From the NCBI RefSeq assembly GCF_004792695.1, contig NZ_SRXU01000012.1:1-64000 (forward strand): a DNA stretch of 64,000 nucleotides, read 5' to 3'. The notes under the pieces were generated by a model. The model made no database searches and was not told the DNA's origin. It saw only the letters and a program-made list of their open reading frames with translations. The translations under genes were made by a program, and so were the position numbers. The DNA is from Sphingomonas naasensis (GTDB lineage Bacteria; Pseudomonadota; Alphaproteobacteria; Sphingomonadales; Sphingomonadaceae). Shown piece by piece: positions 25,535-34,888 of the stretch; position 1 is the first letter of the stretch; each line of letters opens with the position of its first letter.

Positions 25535-26201
25535 TCATCGAGAAAATATCCAGCCGCCCGGCCGACTTTGATAAAGATTGTCCGCAACTGGTTCCAACAT
25601 CAGCATTTCATCGTTCGGCCCCCAGAGCATGATCTTCATGTCTTCCATCGCCCAATTGGTCAGGCGGCGTGGCAGGGAGTGCCGGCACAACCGGGTCCGA
25701 AGCTGATCCCACGCTTGGGCGCGCTCGACTCTGCCGGGGCCGCGGTGAGCGTGAGCTGGCACGGTGCGCGTCCCGGACTGCGCAGCGCCCATTTGCCAAC
25801 CAGCTCGGACGGCAACGGAAGCCGCGTGTAACCGGCGATCCGCGGCACCAGATAATGCTCCGGTGACTGGAGGTCGGGGCTGCTCGGCAACCAGGCTCGT
25901 CCTCGACAAAGGTCATCGCCGGCTTGCCTTGGGCGTCGAGCAGCACGATCCCGTCCAACGGCCGCCACGCCACCACCGCCGCGCTGGCGCGGACCCGCGC
26001 GGCGCAACTCGGATCGGGCCGCGCGCGCCATGCCTGCCCCACCGGCTCGGCAATGAGCTCGATGCCGCAGGCCGCGCCGCCGTCGGTGGGCACGATCTGA
26101 TACGGGCCAGCCATGTCGCGGACTATTTCCGGCGCTTGCGCAACGGCCGGTCGCGCCACGATCAGCGCCGCGATGAGCGCGATCCCCGCGCGACGCTTCA
26201 C
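25535..26201 (-). pseudogene. Tandem AprI/Inh-type protease inhibitor, two frameshifts
   Basis: The gene starts at a GTG overlapping the previous stop (GTGA). A signal peptide (MKRRAGIALIAALIVARPAVAQ) leads to a first Inh-like domain (MAGPYQIVPTDGGAACGIEL to GKPAMTFVEDE). The frame then breaks near 25894. It continues one frame over with LPSSPDLQSPEHYLVPR, a second Inh domain (LVGKWALRSPGRAPCQLTL, SFGPGCAGTP), and breaks again near 25676. The end (LTNWAMEDMKIMLWGPNDE to PGGWIFSR) is in the third frame. Both breaks are repaired by one extra C in a C-run. Such inhibitors are periplasmic and block serralysin-type proteases. It is either a recent pseudogene or contains two sequence errors. Confidence 0.75.
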
Positions 26202-26743
26202 AGCAACGCCTTCGCGATCGCGAGCGAGCGCGCTCTGGCATCGTCGCCCGCGGGCAGCTTGAAGAAGTTGATCGTGACATAGCGCCGATCGTCGATGAAC
26301 AACTGCGCCTGCTTGCCGGCATCGCTCCAGAAGGCGGCCTTGCCCAGCCCGGGCACCGGATCGGCGGGCGGCGCCAGCCCGCCGCCGGTACGCGCATGCT
26401 CGATCGCGGTAGACGTCGCATCGGCATCGGGCGCCTCGCGTGTGAGCACCATCAGCGTCGCGCCATTGGCATAGGTGAAGGTGCACGCCGCGGCGAGCCC
26501 GCCTCCGCCCGCCGAGATCGTCTCGAGCCGGGCATCGGTCACCGCCGCGCCACCCAGCGCCGCCGCCCTGTCGCGGCCGAGCGAGGGGCAGGCGTCGCGT
26601 GCGTCCCACCGCCCGGCGACAGGCGCGCGCGCCGTCTCGCCGGCATCGGATTGGGGCGGGGTGCCGTTCGAGCCCCCGCATCCGACGAGAAGCAACCCCG
26701 CTGCCATCGCGCCGGCGCCGGCGCGCTTGCGCGGTCCGCTCAT
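26198..26743 (-). CDS. Lipoprotein, hypothetical
   Basis: The 181-residue protein begins MSGPRKRAGAGAMAAGLLLVGCGGS, a lipoprotein signal with lipobox LVGC. The mature part has a disordered linker, then a compact domain with two cysteines (DACPSLG and AACTFTYANGATLMVL). It ends FIDDRRYVTINFFKLPAGDDARARSLAIAKALL, shown here as a strand-helix closing unit. I recognise no family. It overlaps the upstream gene by ATGA and the inhibitor gene by GTGA, so the three are translated together. Confidence 0.65.
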   Translation of the reverse strand: MSGPRKRAGAGAMAAGLLLVGCGGSNGTPPQSDAGETARAPVAGRWDARDACPSLGRDRAAALGGAAVTDARLETISAGGGGLAAACTFTYANGATLMVLTREAPDADATSTAIEHARTGGGLAPPADPVPGLGKAAFWSDAGKQAQLFIDDRRYVTINFFKLPAGDDARARSLAIAKALL

Positions 26744-27189
26744 GTTCGCTGCCCCTGCTTCGGGCCGGCGGCCCAGTCGACGAACACAGTGCGCGTCCGG
26801 TTCATCGTGACGGTGCAATCCGGCCCGGCTGTGCCGATGCAGTCATATGCCCATTGCGCGCGGGTCGGGGCCGCGCCTTGTCCCGGCACCGTGCGCGGGC
26901 TGGCGGGACGGCGCAGCGCCACCCGAATCACCGACCCGGTCTTTACCCACGCATAGCAGGTCGTCTTTTCGGACCTGTCGTCACAGATGAGCGCGACGTC
27001 GGGATCGGTATCGATCGAAACCCGCGCGCCGCCCGCATTGGCCGAGACGATGCGGATCGTCTGGCCCGACGCCGAATCGGCACCGATGGGCGATTTGCCA
27101 CCGAGCAGGATCACCTGTGCCGCCCCCGGCGCGGCGGCGAATCCGAGGGCGATCCCCGCGCAAACCGAAGCGATGCGTACGATCGACAT
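26740..27189 (-). CDS. Exported hypothetical protein, first gene of inhibitor operon
   Basis: The 149-residue protein starts at the ATG after GGAGG, giving MSIVRIASVCAGIALGFAAAPGAAQ, a signal peptide. The mature part contains GQTIRIVSANAGGARVSID and a disulphide-like set of cysteines (ICDD, TTCYAW, AYDC, PDCTVTM). The ending TVFVDWAAGPKQ follows. The pattern suggests a small beta-rich periplasmic domain. The function is unknown. It leads a three-gene operon (26740-25535) and is divergent from the Ser/Thr kinase gene across 129 bp. Confidence 0.65.
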   Translation of the reverse strand: MSIVRIASVCAGIALGFAAAPGAAQVILLGGKSPIGADSASGQTIRIVSANAGGARVSIDTDPDVALICDDRSEKTTCYAWVKTGSVIRVALRRPASPRTVPGQGAAPTRAQWAYDCIGTAGPDCTVTMNRTRTVFVDWAAGPKQGQRT

Positions 27190-27318
27190 GCCGTCCTCCC
27201 ACACGGCCGGGCGTTGGTGCGCAGCCTCCTTTCCACCCAAACGACATTGGCTCGCCAAACCGGACATCGGACGATAGCTTCGTTTCTGCGCAGACATGCG
27301 CGACAAAAGGGGGGACAT

Positions 27319-29745
27319 ATGAAGCCGAGCGAGACCGAGGCCTGGGCAGCCGTGGCCGAAGCATTCGACGCGATCGAGCCCCTCGATAGCGACGCGCGCG
27401 AGGCGGCATTGGCGCGGGTCGAGCCCGATGTGGCGCAGCGGGTGCGGGCATTGCTCCGCAGCAGCGAACAGGTCGGCATTCTCGATGCACTTCCCGAGGC
27501 CCCTCCCGCCGCGGACCCCGAGGGGCTGGCCCGGGGCACGCGGATCGGCGCGTTCGCGATCGATCGGCTGATCGGCCGTGGCGGCATGGGCGAGGTCTAT
27601 CTCGCGCATCGGAGCGACGCGGCGTTCGAGCAGCGGGTGGCGATCAAGCTGCTGCGGCTCGACGCCGCGCCGAACGCCGCGCTGTTCGATCGCGAACGCA
27701 GCGTGCTCGCCCGGCTCGAGCATTCGGGGATCGCGCATTTGATCGATGGCGGGCGCACCGACGATGGCCGCCCCTGGATGGCGATGGCCTATGTCGAAGG
27801 GTTGCCGATCGACGCGTGGTGCGCCGAACATCAGGCCAGCCTCGCCGAACGGCTGCGGCTGTTTCGCGACGTTTGCGACGCGGTGTCGTTCGCCCATGCC
27901 AATCTGGTGGTGCACCGCGATCTCAAGCCGTCGAACATCCTCGTCGATGCCAATGGTCGCGTGCATCTCCTCGATTTCGGCATCGCCAAGCTGATCGACG
28001 CCGGCGGCGGCACCGACACGCTGCAGACCACCGCGCTGATGACTCCCGATTATGCCGCGCCCGAGCAATTGGCGAACGAGCCCGTCACCGTCGCCACCGA
28101 CGTCCATGCGCTCGGGCTGGTGCTGTACCAGTTGCTCACCGGCGCCACGCCATGGGGCGGCACCGGGGGATCGCTGCCCACGCTGGTGCGCCGCATGCTC
28201 AGCGAGGAGCCGGCCGCGCCGAGCCGGATGGCGCCGCCACAGGCGCCCGTATCCGCCGGCCGCCTGCGCGGCGATCTCGATGCGATCGTGCTCAAGGCGA
28301 TGCGCAGGCAACCGGCCGATCGCTATGTCTCGGTGGAGGCGATGGCCGAGGATCTCCGCCGCTATGAAGCCGCGCAACCGGTGCGCGCGCGCGTCGGCTC
28401 GCGGCGCTACCGGCTGGGACGCTATCTGCGCCGGCACTGGATCGCCGTGGCGGGCGTGACGGCGGTATTCGTCGCGCTATTGCTGGGCGCCGGGGGGATC
28501 GCGCTGCAGGCACGCCGCACCGCGGTCCAGCGCGACGCGGCGCTGGCGGAGGCGAAGCGGGCGGATTCGATCGTCCAGACGCTCACCTTGATGTTCGCGC
28601 AAGGCGGCTATTCGAACGATCTCACGCTCAAGCAGACGCTCGACGAATCCGCGCTTCGGATGCTCGCGACGCTGGATCGCAGCAGCCGATCGGGCAGCGC
28701 CGTCAATGCGCTGGTGGATCTCTACGTCAATCTCGGCGACGGCAAGGGAGGCTATGCTCTGGCGAAGGACGCGCTGGCACGCGGCATCGGCGCCGACGAC
28801 CCGATCCTCACGGCCCGGCTCAAGATCCGGCTGGCCGACACCGCGGTGGCGATCGGCGCCGGCGAGGAAGCGCCGCCTTTGCTCGACGAGGCGGCAAAGG
28901 TGTTCGCCGCCGATCCCGAGCGCAACGCCGCCGACATCCAGGATGCGCTCGCGACGCGCGCAGCGATCGCCCGCCGCGCGCGCGATTATGATACCGCGGT
29001 CGGGTTGCTCACCGCCAATCTCGACGCCGCCGAGCGCGCCTATGCCGGCAACGACAGCGCGCTGCTGGCGCGCTACAACAATCTGCTCGTCTATCTGATC
29101 GAGGCCAATCGCCTCGCCGAGTTCGAAAAGGTGTTCGCCCGTGTCGATCGCGCGCTTGCGCAGCCGGGCCGCCGCGACCTGATCCAGTCGCTGGGTATCG
29201 AGCAGCTCCGCGGCGCCTGGGCACTGCGCAAGGGCGATGTCGCGCGCGCCGAGCAGATCGCGACCGACGTCTCGGCGCGCCGGCGGCGGCTGTTCGGCCA
29301 GACCCCGGGGCTCGCCACCGATCTCGCGCAGCTCGCCAAGACCCAGATCGCCGGCAATCGCTTCGCCGAAGCCCGCGTGTCGCTGGCGGAAGCCCGGCCG
29401 ATGGCGGTGCGCTTCCTCGGCGAACGCTCGATACCGGTGATCGTCCTCGATCTCGCCGAGGCGCAGACGCTTGCGGAATTGGGCGAGGCGGCCGGCGCGC
29501 AGGCCGCGCTCGGCCGGGCGCGGGCGACGCTCGCCGCGATGCCGCCGGCCAACCCGCTCGCGCCGCAGCTCGCGCTGACCGAGGCGGTGGTGGCGCTCAA
29601 ACAGGGGGACAAGGTGGCGGCACAGGCGGCCGTGGCGCGGGGGATCGCCGGTTTCACTGCCATGGGCCCCGCCGGCGCCTATGGATTGCAGGCGATCAAG
29701 CGCATCGAGGCGCGCGTGCGCGCGCTGCCGGCACGGGCTGAATAA
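27319..29745 (+). CDS. Membrane-anchored Ser/Thr protein kinase with TPR-like C-terminus
   Basis: The 808-residue protein has a short helical N-terminus (residues 1-70), then a Hanks-type kinase domain: glycine loop IGRGGMGEV (85-93), Lys110, catalytic HRDLKPSN (199-206), DFG at 219-221 and APEQ near 248. A transmembrane helix (about 374-396) leads to a 410-residue Ala-rich helical region with TPR-like hairpins. The topology puts the kinase in the cytoplasm and the sensor outside. The partner gene, an ECF-like sigma factor, converges with it (9-bp gap). In bacteria such kinases are often encoded next to atypical ECF sigma factors and may act through them. That link here is inferred. Confidence 0.92.
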   Translation: MKPSETEAWAAVAEAFDAIEPLDSDAREAALARVEPDVAQRVRALLRSSEQVGILDALPEAPPAADPEGLARGTRIGAFAIDRLIGRGGMGEVYLAHRSDAAFEQRVAIKLLRLDAAPNAALFDRERSVLARLEHSGIAHLIDGGRTDDGRPWMAMAYVEGLPIDAWCAEHQASLAERLRLFRDVCDAVSFAHANLVVHRDLKPSNILVDANGRVHLLDFGIAKLIDAGGGTDTLQTTALMTPDYAAPEQLANEPVTVATDVHALGLVLYQLLTGATPWGGTGGSLPTLVRRMLSEEPAAPSRMAPPQAPVSAGRLRGDLDAIVLKAMRRQPADRYVSVEAMAEDLRRYEAAQPVRARVGSRRYRLGRYLRRHWIAVAGVTAVFVALLLGAGGIALQARRTAVQRDAALAEAKRADSIVQTLTLMFAQGGYSNDLTLKQTLDESALRMLATLDRSSRSGSAVNALVDLYVNLGDGKGGYALAKDALARGIGADDPILTARLKIRLADTAVAIGAGEEAPPLLDEAAKVFAADPERNAADIQDALATRAAIARRARDYDTAVGLLTANLDAAERAYAGNDSALLARYNNLLVYLIEANRLAEFEKVFARVDRALAQPGRRDLIQSLGIEQLRGAWALRKGDVARAEQIATDVSARRRRLFGQTPGLATDLAQLAKTQIAGNRFAEARVSLAEARPMAVRFLGERSIPVIVLDLAEAQTLAELGEAAGAQAALGRARATLAAMPPANPLAPQLALTEAVVALKQGDKVAAQAAVARGIAGFTAMGPAGAYGLQAIKRIEARVRALPARAE

Positions 29746-29754
29746 GAGGTTTGG

Positions 29755-30279
29755 TCAGCGCTCGGCCATCTCTTCGTGGATCCAGGCGCGCGCGCGAATC
29801 CACCAGCGGCGCACCGTCCGATCGGTGACGCCGAGCACCGCGGCGGTCTCGGCCTCGTCCAGCCCTGCGAAGAAGCGGCAGTCGACCAGCTTGGCGAGCT
29901 GGGGATCGTGGCGGCCGAGCGCGGTCAGCGCATCGCCCAGCCGGACCATCTCGGCGTCTCCGGCGGGCTCGGCGGCCAGCGTCGCCAGCGCGCCGGTCAG
30001 GCTTGCCATCGGCGCGTTGCGCTTTGCCCGCAGCCGCGCCCGCGCCGCATCGAGCAGGACGTGGCGCATCGCCGTAGCGGCGCATCCGAGGAAATGCGCG
30101 CGGTTCGCCCATTCGGGGCGCCCCTGCATCCGGAGATAGGCCTCGCCCACCAGCGCCGTCGGCTGCAACGTCATCGGGCTGCCGGCGCGGCGATGCTCGC
30201 GGCCGGCGATGCGGCGCAGCTCCTCATAGAGCAAGCGCACGAGTTCTTCCGATCTGCCAGGCTCAGCTCCCGAAACCAC
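29755..30279 (-). CDS. ECF-like RNA polymerase sigma factor
   Basis: The 174-residue protein starts at a GTG with AGGAGG four bases upstream. Region 2 is visible in EELVRLLYEELRRIAGREHRR and in NRAHFLGCAATAMRHVLLDAARAR. Region 4 follows near the end (LDEAETAAVLGVTDRTVRRWWIRARAWI). This pattern belongs to the ECF-like group found beside TPR Ser/Thr kinases rather than to classic anti-sigma-regulated ECFs. No anti-sigma gene is next to it. It is probably controlled by the adjacent kinase. Its target promoters are unknown. Confidence 0.87.
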   Translation of the reverse strand: MVSGAEPGRSEELVRLLYEELRRIAGREHRRAGSPMTLQPTALVGEAYLRMQGRPEWANRAHFLGCAATAMRHVLLDAARARLRAKRNAPMASLTGALATLAAEPAGDAEMVRLGDALTALGRHDPQLAKLVDCRFFAGLDEAETAAVLGVTDRTVRRWWIRARAWIHEEMAER

Positions 30280-30558
30280 TCGCCCTCCTTTTGAATGCGT
30301 GGACTCTCCGAATGCGACAATTTGAGCAAGTGCAGATCAATACAGAGCGTTCTTCATCTACATAGCCTGTCGAAATCATTTATTTCCATGACAGCATTCG
30401 AGCGCGTGCCCGCGATCTGCGCGATTGCGGGCCGCGATCCGGCGAATGCAGATCAGCGCGACGGCGCCGGGCGGCCGATGCGGCACCAATCCGCGGGATC
30501 GGAGTTGAGGAGCGCATGGGCCGCTCTGGTGTGGCGACCCTCGGATCGTGAGGGCAGA

Positions 30559-31065
30559 ATGGCCATTACCATCAACGGCGACGCCGTTTCCGTTCCCGAC
30601 GATCCCCGCGTGTCGCTGCTCGACCTTCTGCGCGAGGATTTGCGGCTGACCGGGACCAAGAAAGGCTGCAATCAGGGCGCGTGCGGCGCCTGCACCGTAC
30701 TTGTCGACGGCGAGCGCATCCTCTCGTGCCTGGCGCTCGCCGTGCAATATGACGGTCGCGCGATCACGACTATCGAAGGGCTGGGCGCGGCCGGCGCTCT
30801 CCATCCGCTCCAGCAGGCGTTCATCGAGCATGACGGCTTCCAGTGCGGCTATTGCACGCCGGGCCAGATCTGCTCCGCGGTCGCGATGGTGGCGGAAGCG
30901 AGGCGCGGCGTGCCGAGCCACGTCACCGGCGACCTCGACGCCGGCGCGATCACGCTGACCCATGACGAATTGCGCGAGCGGATGAGCGGCAATCTGTGCC
31001 GCTGCGGTGCGCATAACGGCATCATGGCGGCGATCGCCGAAACCTTTGCGGAGGCAGCCGAATGA
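30559..31065 (+). CDS. paoA: Aldehyde oxidoreductase, 2Fe-2S subunit (PaoA-like)
   Basis: The 168-residue protein has a plant-type 2Fe-2S domain (C37, C42, C45 and C57) and a second four-cysteine 2Fe-2S domain (C96, C99, C147 and C149). It passes electrons from the molybdenum site to FAD. The ATG at 30559 is chosen because homologues begin MAITINGD-like. The long upstream extension has no ribosome site and no domain. Unlike E. coli PaoA, no Tat signal is present, so the enzyme should stay in the cytoplasm. It overlaps the FAD subunit by ATGA. Confidence 0.92.
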   Translation: MAITINGDAVSVPDDPRVSLLDLLREDLRLTGTKKGCNQGACGACTVLVDGERILSCLALAVQYDGRAITTIEGLGAAGALHPLQQAFIEHDGFQCGYCTPGQICSAVAMVAEARRGVPSHVTGDLDAGAITLTHDELRERMSGNLCRCGAHNGIMAAIAETFAEAAE

Positions 31066-32036
31066 CGCCGTTCGGGTATTCCCGCGCGCAGGATGTGGCG
31101 GATGCGGTGCGACGTGGTGGCGAAGCCGGGACGATGTATCTCGGCGGCGGCACCAATCTGGTCGACCTGATGCGCGAGACGATCGAGCGCCCGACGATGC
31201 TGGTCGACGTGACCGGCCTCTCCCGCGACATCACCGAGACGCCCGATGGCGGGCTCCGCATCGGCGCGGCGGCGCGCAACACCGCGCTCGCCGAGGATCG
31301 ACGTGTGCGTACGCGCTATCCCGTGCTGACCCGCGCGATTGTCGCCGGGGCGAGCGCCCAGATCCGCAACATGGCGACGGTCGGGGGCAATCTGCTCCAG
31401 CGTACCCGCTGCGGCTATTTCTATGATGACGACGGATCGCGCTGCAACAAGCGCGCACCGGGGCAGGGGTGCGATGCGATCGAAGGGTTCAATCGCAACC
31501 ACGCGATCCTCGGCGCCTCCAGCGCCTGCGTCGCGGTCCATCCCTCGGATATGTGCGTCGCGCTCGCCGCGCTCGATGCGGTGGTGCATCTCGAGAGCAG
31601 CGCGGGACCGCGGGTTTTGCGCTTCACCGATTTCCATCGGCTGCCCGGCGACCATCCGCAGATCGAGACGATGCTCCAGCCCGGCGAGCTGATCACGGCG
31701 ATCGAGCTGCCGCCGCTGCCGTTCGCGCGTCGCTCGACCTATCGTAAGGTCCGCGACCGTTCGAGCTATGCCTTCGCGCTCGTCTCGGTTGCCGCGGCGA
31801 TCGAAATCGAGAATGGCCGGGTCGGCGCGGTGCGGATCGCGCTCGGCGGGGTGGCGCACAAGCCCTGGCGCGCATCGAAGGCGGAGGCGGCGTTGCGCGG
31901 GCAACCCGCGAACGCAGCCAGCTTCGCCGCCGCGGCCGAAGCCGAACTCGCCGATGCCCGGCCGCTCAAGGACAATGGCTTCAAGATCGCGCTGGCGAAA
32001 CGCGCCATCGTCGCGGTGCTGGAGACGCTGGCATGA
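31062..32036 (+). CDS. paoB: Aldehyde oxidoreductase, FAD and 4Fe-4S subunit (PaoB-like)
   Basis: The 324-residue protein has the FAD-binding motifs AGTMYLGGGTNLVDLMR (residues 22-38) and ATVGGNLLQRTRC (105-117). A cysteine set at C117, C128, C137 and C156, within CGYFYDDDGSRCNKRAPGQG, marks the PaoB/YagS branch carrying an extra 4Fe-4S cluster. The C-terminal half is the usual FAD-domain fold. It is the middle gene of paoABC and overlaps both neighbours by ATGA. Confidence 0.93.
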   Translation: MTPFGYSRAQDVADAVRRGGEAGTMYLGGGTNLVDLMRETIERPTMLVDVTGLSRDITETPDGGLRIGAAARNTALAEDRRVRTRYPVLTRAIVAGASAQIRNMATVGGNLLQRTRCGYFYDDDGSRCNKRAPGQGCDAIEGFNRNHAILGASSACVAVHPSDMCVALAALDAVVHLESSAGPRVLRFTDFHRLPGDHPQIETMLQPGELITAIELPPLPFARRSTYRKVRDRSSYAFALVSVAAAIEIENGRVGAVRIALGGVAHKPWRASKAEAALRGQPANAASFAAAAEAELADARPLKDNGFKIALAKRAIVAVLETLA

Positions 32037-34366
32037 GCATCGTCGAGGATGCCAGGCAATTGGCGCAGGGCGCGATGCAGGGTGCCATGGCCAAGGCCGT
32101 CGCGCTCGCTCCGGACAGCTGGGTGCCGGGCGGCAAGCCCGATCCGCTGATCGCGCGTCAGCACGGCCATGTCGGCAAGCCGGTCTCGCGGCTCGACGGG
32201 CCCCTGAAAGTCAGCGGCACGGCGCGGTTCGCGGCCGAGTTCAGCTTCGACAACATGGTCTACGGGGCGCTGGTCTACAGCACCATCGCCAAGGGCCGGA
32301 TCGTCGAGATCGACACCGGCGAAGCCGAAGCGGCCCCGGGCGTCGTGACGGTGATGACGCATCGCAACGCCCCCCGTCTCAATCCGCCGCCGGTGTTCCT
32401 GTCGAACCCCAAGGCGGCGGGCGGCGACACCCTGCCGGTGATGCAGGACGATCGCATCCATTGGAACGGCGAGCCGGTGGCGGTGGTGCTGGCGCAAACG
32501 CAGGAGCAGGCCGACCACGCCGCGTCGCTGATCCGCGTGCGCTATGCCGAGGAGACGGCCTTGCTCGGCTTCGAGGAGGCCAAGGCGCGCGGCACCAGGC
32601 AAGGCCTGTTCATGGGGCCGCCGCTGCACAACGAGATCGGTGAGGCCGAAGCCGCATTGGCCGCGGCGCCGGTCAAGGTCGATGCAACCTATCGAACCCC
32701 GCGGCACAATCACAACGCCATCGAGCTGCATGCGGTGACCGTTGCCTGGCAGGGCGAGACCCTGCGCGTCCATGACGCCTCGCAGCTCGTCGCGCACACC
32801 GCTTGGTCGATGGCGCAGATCTTCGGGATCGATGCGGCGCAGGTGGTGATCACCTCGCCCTTTGTCGGCGGTGGTTTTGGCGGCAAATGCATGTGGCAGC
32901 ATCACATTCTCGCGGCGGCTGCGGCCAAGGTCGCCGGGCGGCCGGTCCGGCTGGTTCTGTCGCGCGAGGGTGTCTACCGCATCGTCGGCGGCCGCTCGCT
33001 GACCGAGCAGCGCGTCGCGCTGGGCGCGAGCCCGGACGGCAAGCTCAAGGCGCTGATCCACACCGGCACCACCGCGAAGACCGCGGACAACGTCATGCCC
33101 GAGCCGTTCATCATGCCGACGCGCAGCGCCTATGCCGCGGAGACGATGCTGCTCGACGTCCAGACCGTCGAGCTCGACATGCTCGCCAACACCTTCATGC
33201 GCGCGCCGGGCGAAGCGGTAGGCACCTTCGCACTCGAAAGCGCGATCGACGAGCTTGCCGAAGCGCTCGCGATCGATCCGATCGAACTGCGCATGCGCAA
33301 CGATCCCGAGAAGGATCCGATCTCGGGATTGCCCTTCTCCTCGCACAATCTCGCCGAGGCCTATCGCGCGGGCGCGGAACGGTTCGGCTGGGGAGCGCGC
33401 GCCGCCCGGCCCGGCGCGGTTCGCGACGGCGAATGGCTGGTCGGCATGGGCTGCGCCACCGGCACCTATCCCTATTATCGGATGCCAGGGGGCGCCGCGC
33501 GGATCACGCTGCGCAGCGACGGACACGCCACGATCGACATCGCCGCGCACGAGATGGGGATGGGGACTGCCACCGCGCAGACGCAGGTGGCGGCGGATCG
33601 GCTCGGGCTCGAGCTCGACGCGATCACCTTCAACTATGGCGATTCGACCCTGCCCGGCGTGGTGCTGGCAGGCGGATCGCAGCAGACCGCGTCGATCGGC
33701 GCATCGGTGATCGCGGCGCATCACGCGCTGGTGAAGGAATTGCTCAAGACCGCCGGCAACGATTCCCCCTTGGCCGGCCTCGAACCCGATCAGGTCGCGA
33801 GCCGCGACGGCGGCCTGTGCAAGCTCGACGATCCTGCGCGCTACGAGAGCTATGCGTCGATCCTGAGGCGGGCACAGCGCGATACGATCTGCGTCGAGGC
33901 GAGCCCGCCGCAGCCGCTCGAGACGATGCACTGGTCGATGCACAGCCACTGCGCGATGTTCTGCGAAGTGCGCGTCAATGCCGTCACCGGCGAGCCACGG
34001 GTCAGCCGGTTCCTCGGATCGTTCGATTGCGGCCGGATCCTCAATCCCAAGACCGCCTCCAGTCAGTTCCGCGGCGGGATCATCATGGGCCTTGGCCTCG
34101 CGTTGATGGAAGAGACCCTGTTCGACGAACGCAATGGCCGGATCATGAACCCCAGCCTCGCCGACTATCATGTGCCGGTGCACATGGACGTTCCCGACAT
34201 CGACGTGATCTGGACCGACATCGCCGATCCGCACACGCCGATGGGCGCGCACGGGATCGGCGAGATCGGCATCACCGGCACGGGGGCGGCTATTGCCAAT
34301 GCCATCTACAACGCGACCGGCAAGCGCGTGCGCGACTTGCCCATCACGCTCGACAAGTTGCTCTAG
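32033..34366 (+). CDS. paoC: Aldehyde oxidoreductase, molybdenum subunit (PaoC-like)
   Basis: The 777-residue protein is a xanthine-oxidase-family large subunit. The first domain begins near VSRLDGPLKVSGTARFAAEF. The molybdopterin-binding motifs PFVGGGFGGK and FMRAPGEAVGTFALES follow, then QTQVAADRLGLELDAITF. The catalytic Glu lies in GIGEIGITGTGAA near the C-terminus. It hydroxylates aldehydes to acids. It is slightly longer than E. coli PaoC (about 730). No paoD/xdhC-type insertion chaperone follows, so one must be encoded elsewhere. Confidence 0.93.
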   Translation: MSIVEDARQLAQGAMQGAMAKAVALAPDSWVPGGKPDPLIARQHGHVGKPVSRLDGPLKVSGTARFAAEFSFDNMVYGALVYSTIAKGRIVEIDTGEAEAAPGVVTVMTHRNAPRLNPPPVFLSNPKAAGGDTLPVMQDDRIHWNGEPVAVVLAQTQEQADHAASLIRVRYAEETALLGFEEAKARGTRQGLFMGPPLHNEIGEAEAALAAAPVKVDATYRTPRHNHNAIELHAVTVAWQGETLRVHDASQLVAHTAWSMAQIFGIDAAQVVITSPFVGGGFGGKCMWQHHILAAAAAKVAGRPVRLVLSREGVYRIVGGRSLTEQRVALGASPDGKLKALIHTGTTAKTADNVMPEPFIMPTRSAYAAETMLLDVQTVELDMLANTFMRAPGEAVGTFALESAIDELAEALAIDPIELRMRNDPEKDPISGLPFSSHNLAEAYRAGAERFGWGARAARPGAVRDGEWLVGMGCATGTYPYYRMPGGAARITLRSDGHATIDIAAHEMGMGTATAQTQVAADRLGLELDAITFNYGDSTLPGVVLAGGSQQTASIGASVIAAHHALVKELLKTAGNDSPLAGLEPDQVASRDGGLCKLDDPARYESYASILRRAQRDTICVEASPPQPLETMHWSMHSHCAMFCEVRVNAVTGEPRVSRFLGSFDCGRILNPKTASSQFRGGIIMGLGLALMEETLFDERNGRIMNPSLADYHVPVHMDVPDIDVIWTDIADPHTPMGAHGIGEIGITGTGAAIANAIYNATGKRVRDLPITLDKLL

Positions 34367-34444
34367 CGCGAGCGCCGCCGCCGAGCCAATTGGCGGCAAG
34401 CAGCCGGTTTGCGGCCATCGAGAATGACGGCACGGCTGCCGCGT

Positions 34445-34807
34445 CTATCGTATCGCGCGCTCGATCGCGTCGAGCAGCGCGTCCGGGTCGACCGGCTTCG
34501 TCAGGAAGGCTGCGGCGCCGGCGTCCATCGCCAGATCGCGCGCCGCGTCGGTTGGAAATGCGGTCATCAGGATCAAGGGTTGCGCACGGCCGCGCCGGAT
34601 GAGTTCCGCCTGCAGTTCAAGGCCGGTCATGCCCGGCATGTGCAGGTCGGTCACGACGCAGGCGGGTATCGCTTCCGGATCCGCGAGCAGCGCTTCCGCG
34701 CTGGCGAAACAGCGCGGCGCGAGCCCGGCGGAGCGCATCAGGCTGTCGAGGCTGCCCCGGACGTCCGGGTCGTCGTCGACGATGGCGATGATGGCAGAGG
34801 CGGTCAC
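34445..34807 (-). CDS. Single-domain response regulator
   Basis: The 120-residue protein is one receiver domain with the acidic pair DDD at 11-13, the phospho-acceptor D54 (VVTDLHMPGM), T82 in LMTAFP and K104 (FLTKPVD). There is no output domain. It is most like CheY/FixJ-type receivers. It lies 81 bp downstream of the FixJ-like gene, in the same direction, and may share the kinase upstream or work as a phosphate sink. Confidence 0.9.
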   Translation of the reverse strand: MTASAIIAIVDDDPDVRGSLDSLMRSAGLAPRCFASAEALLADPEAIPACVVTDLHMPGMTGLELQAELIRRGRAQPLILMTAFPTDAARDLAMDAGAAAFLTKPVDPDALLDAIERAIR

Positions 34808-34888
34808 GGGTATACACTCCAGGGACGGTTGCGACGCCGGGCGTCGATGGCTGTAGATGCACCCTCTGCGGGCATCTCGACACCATAC

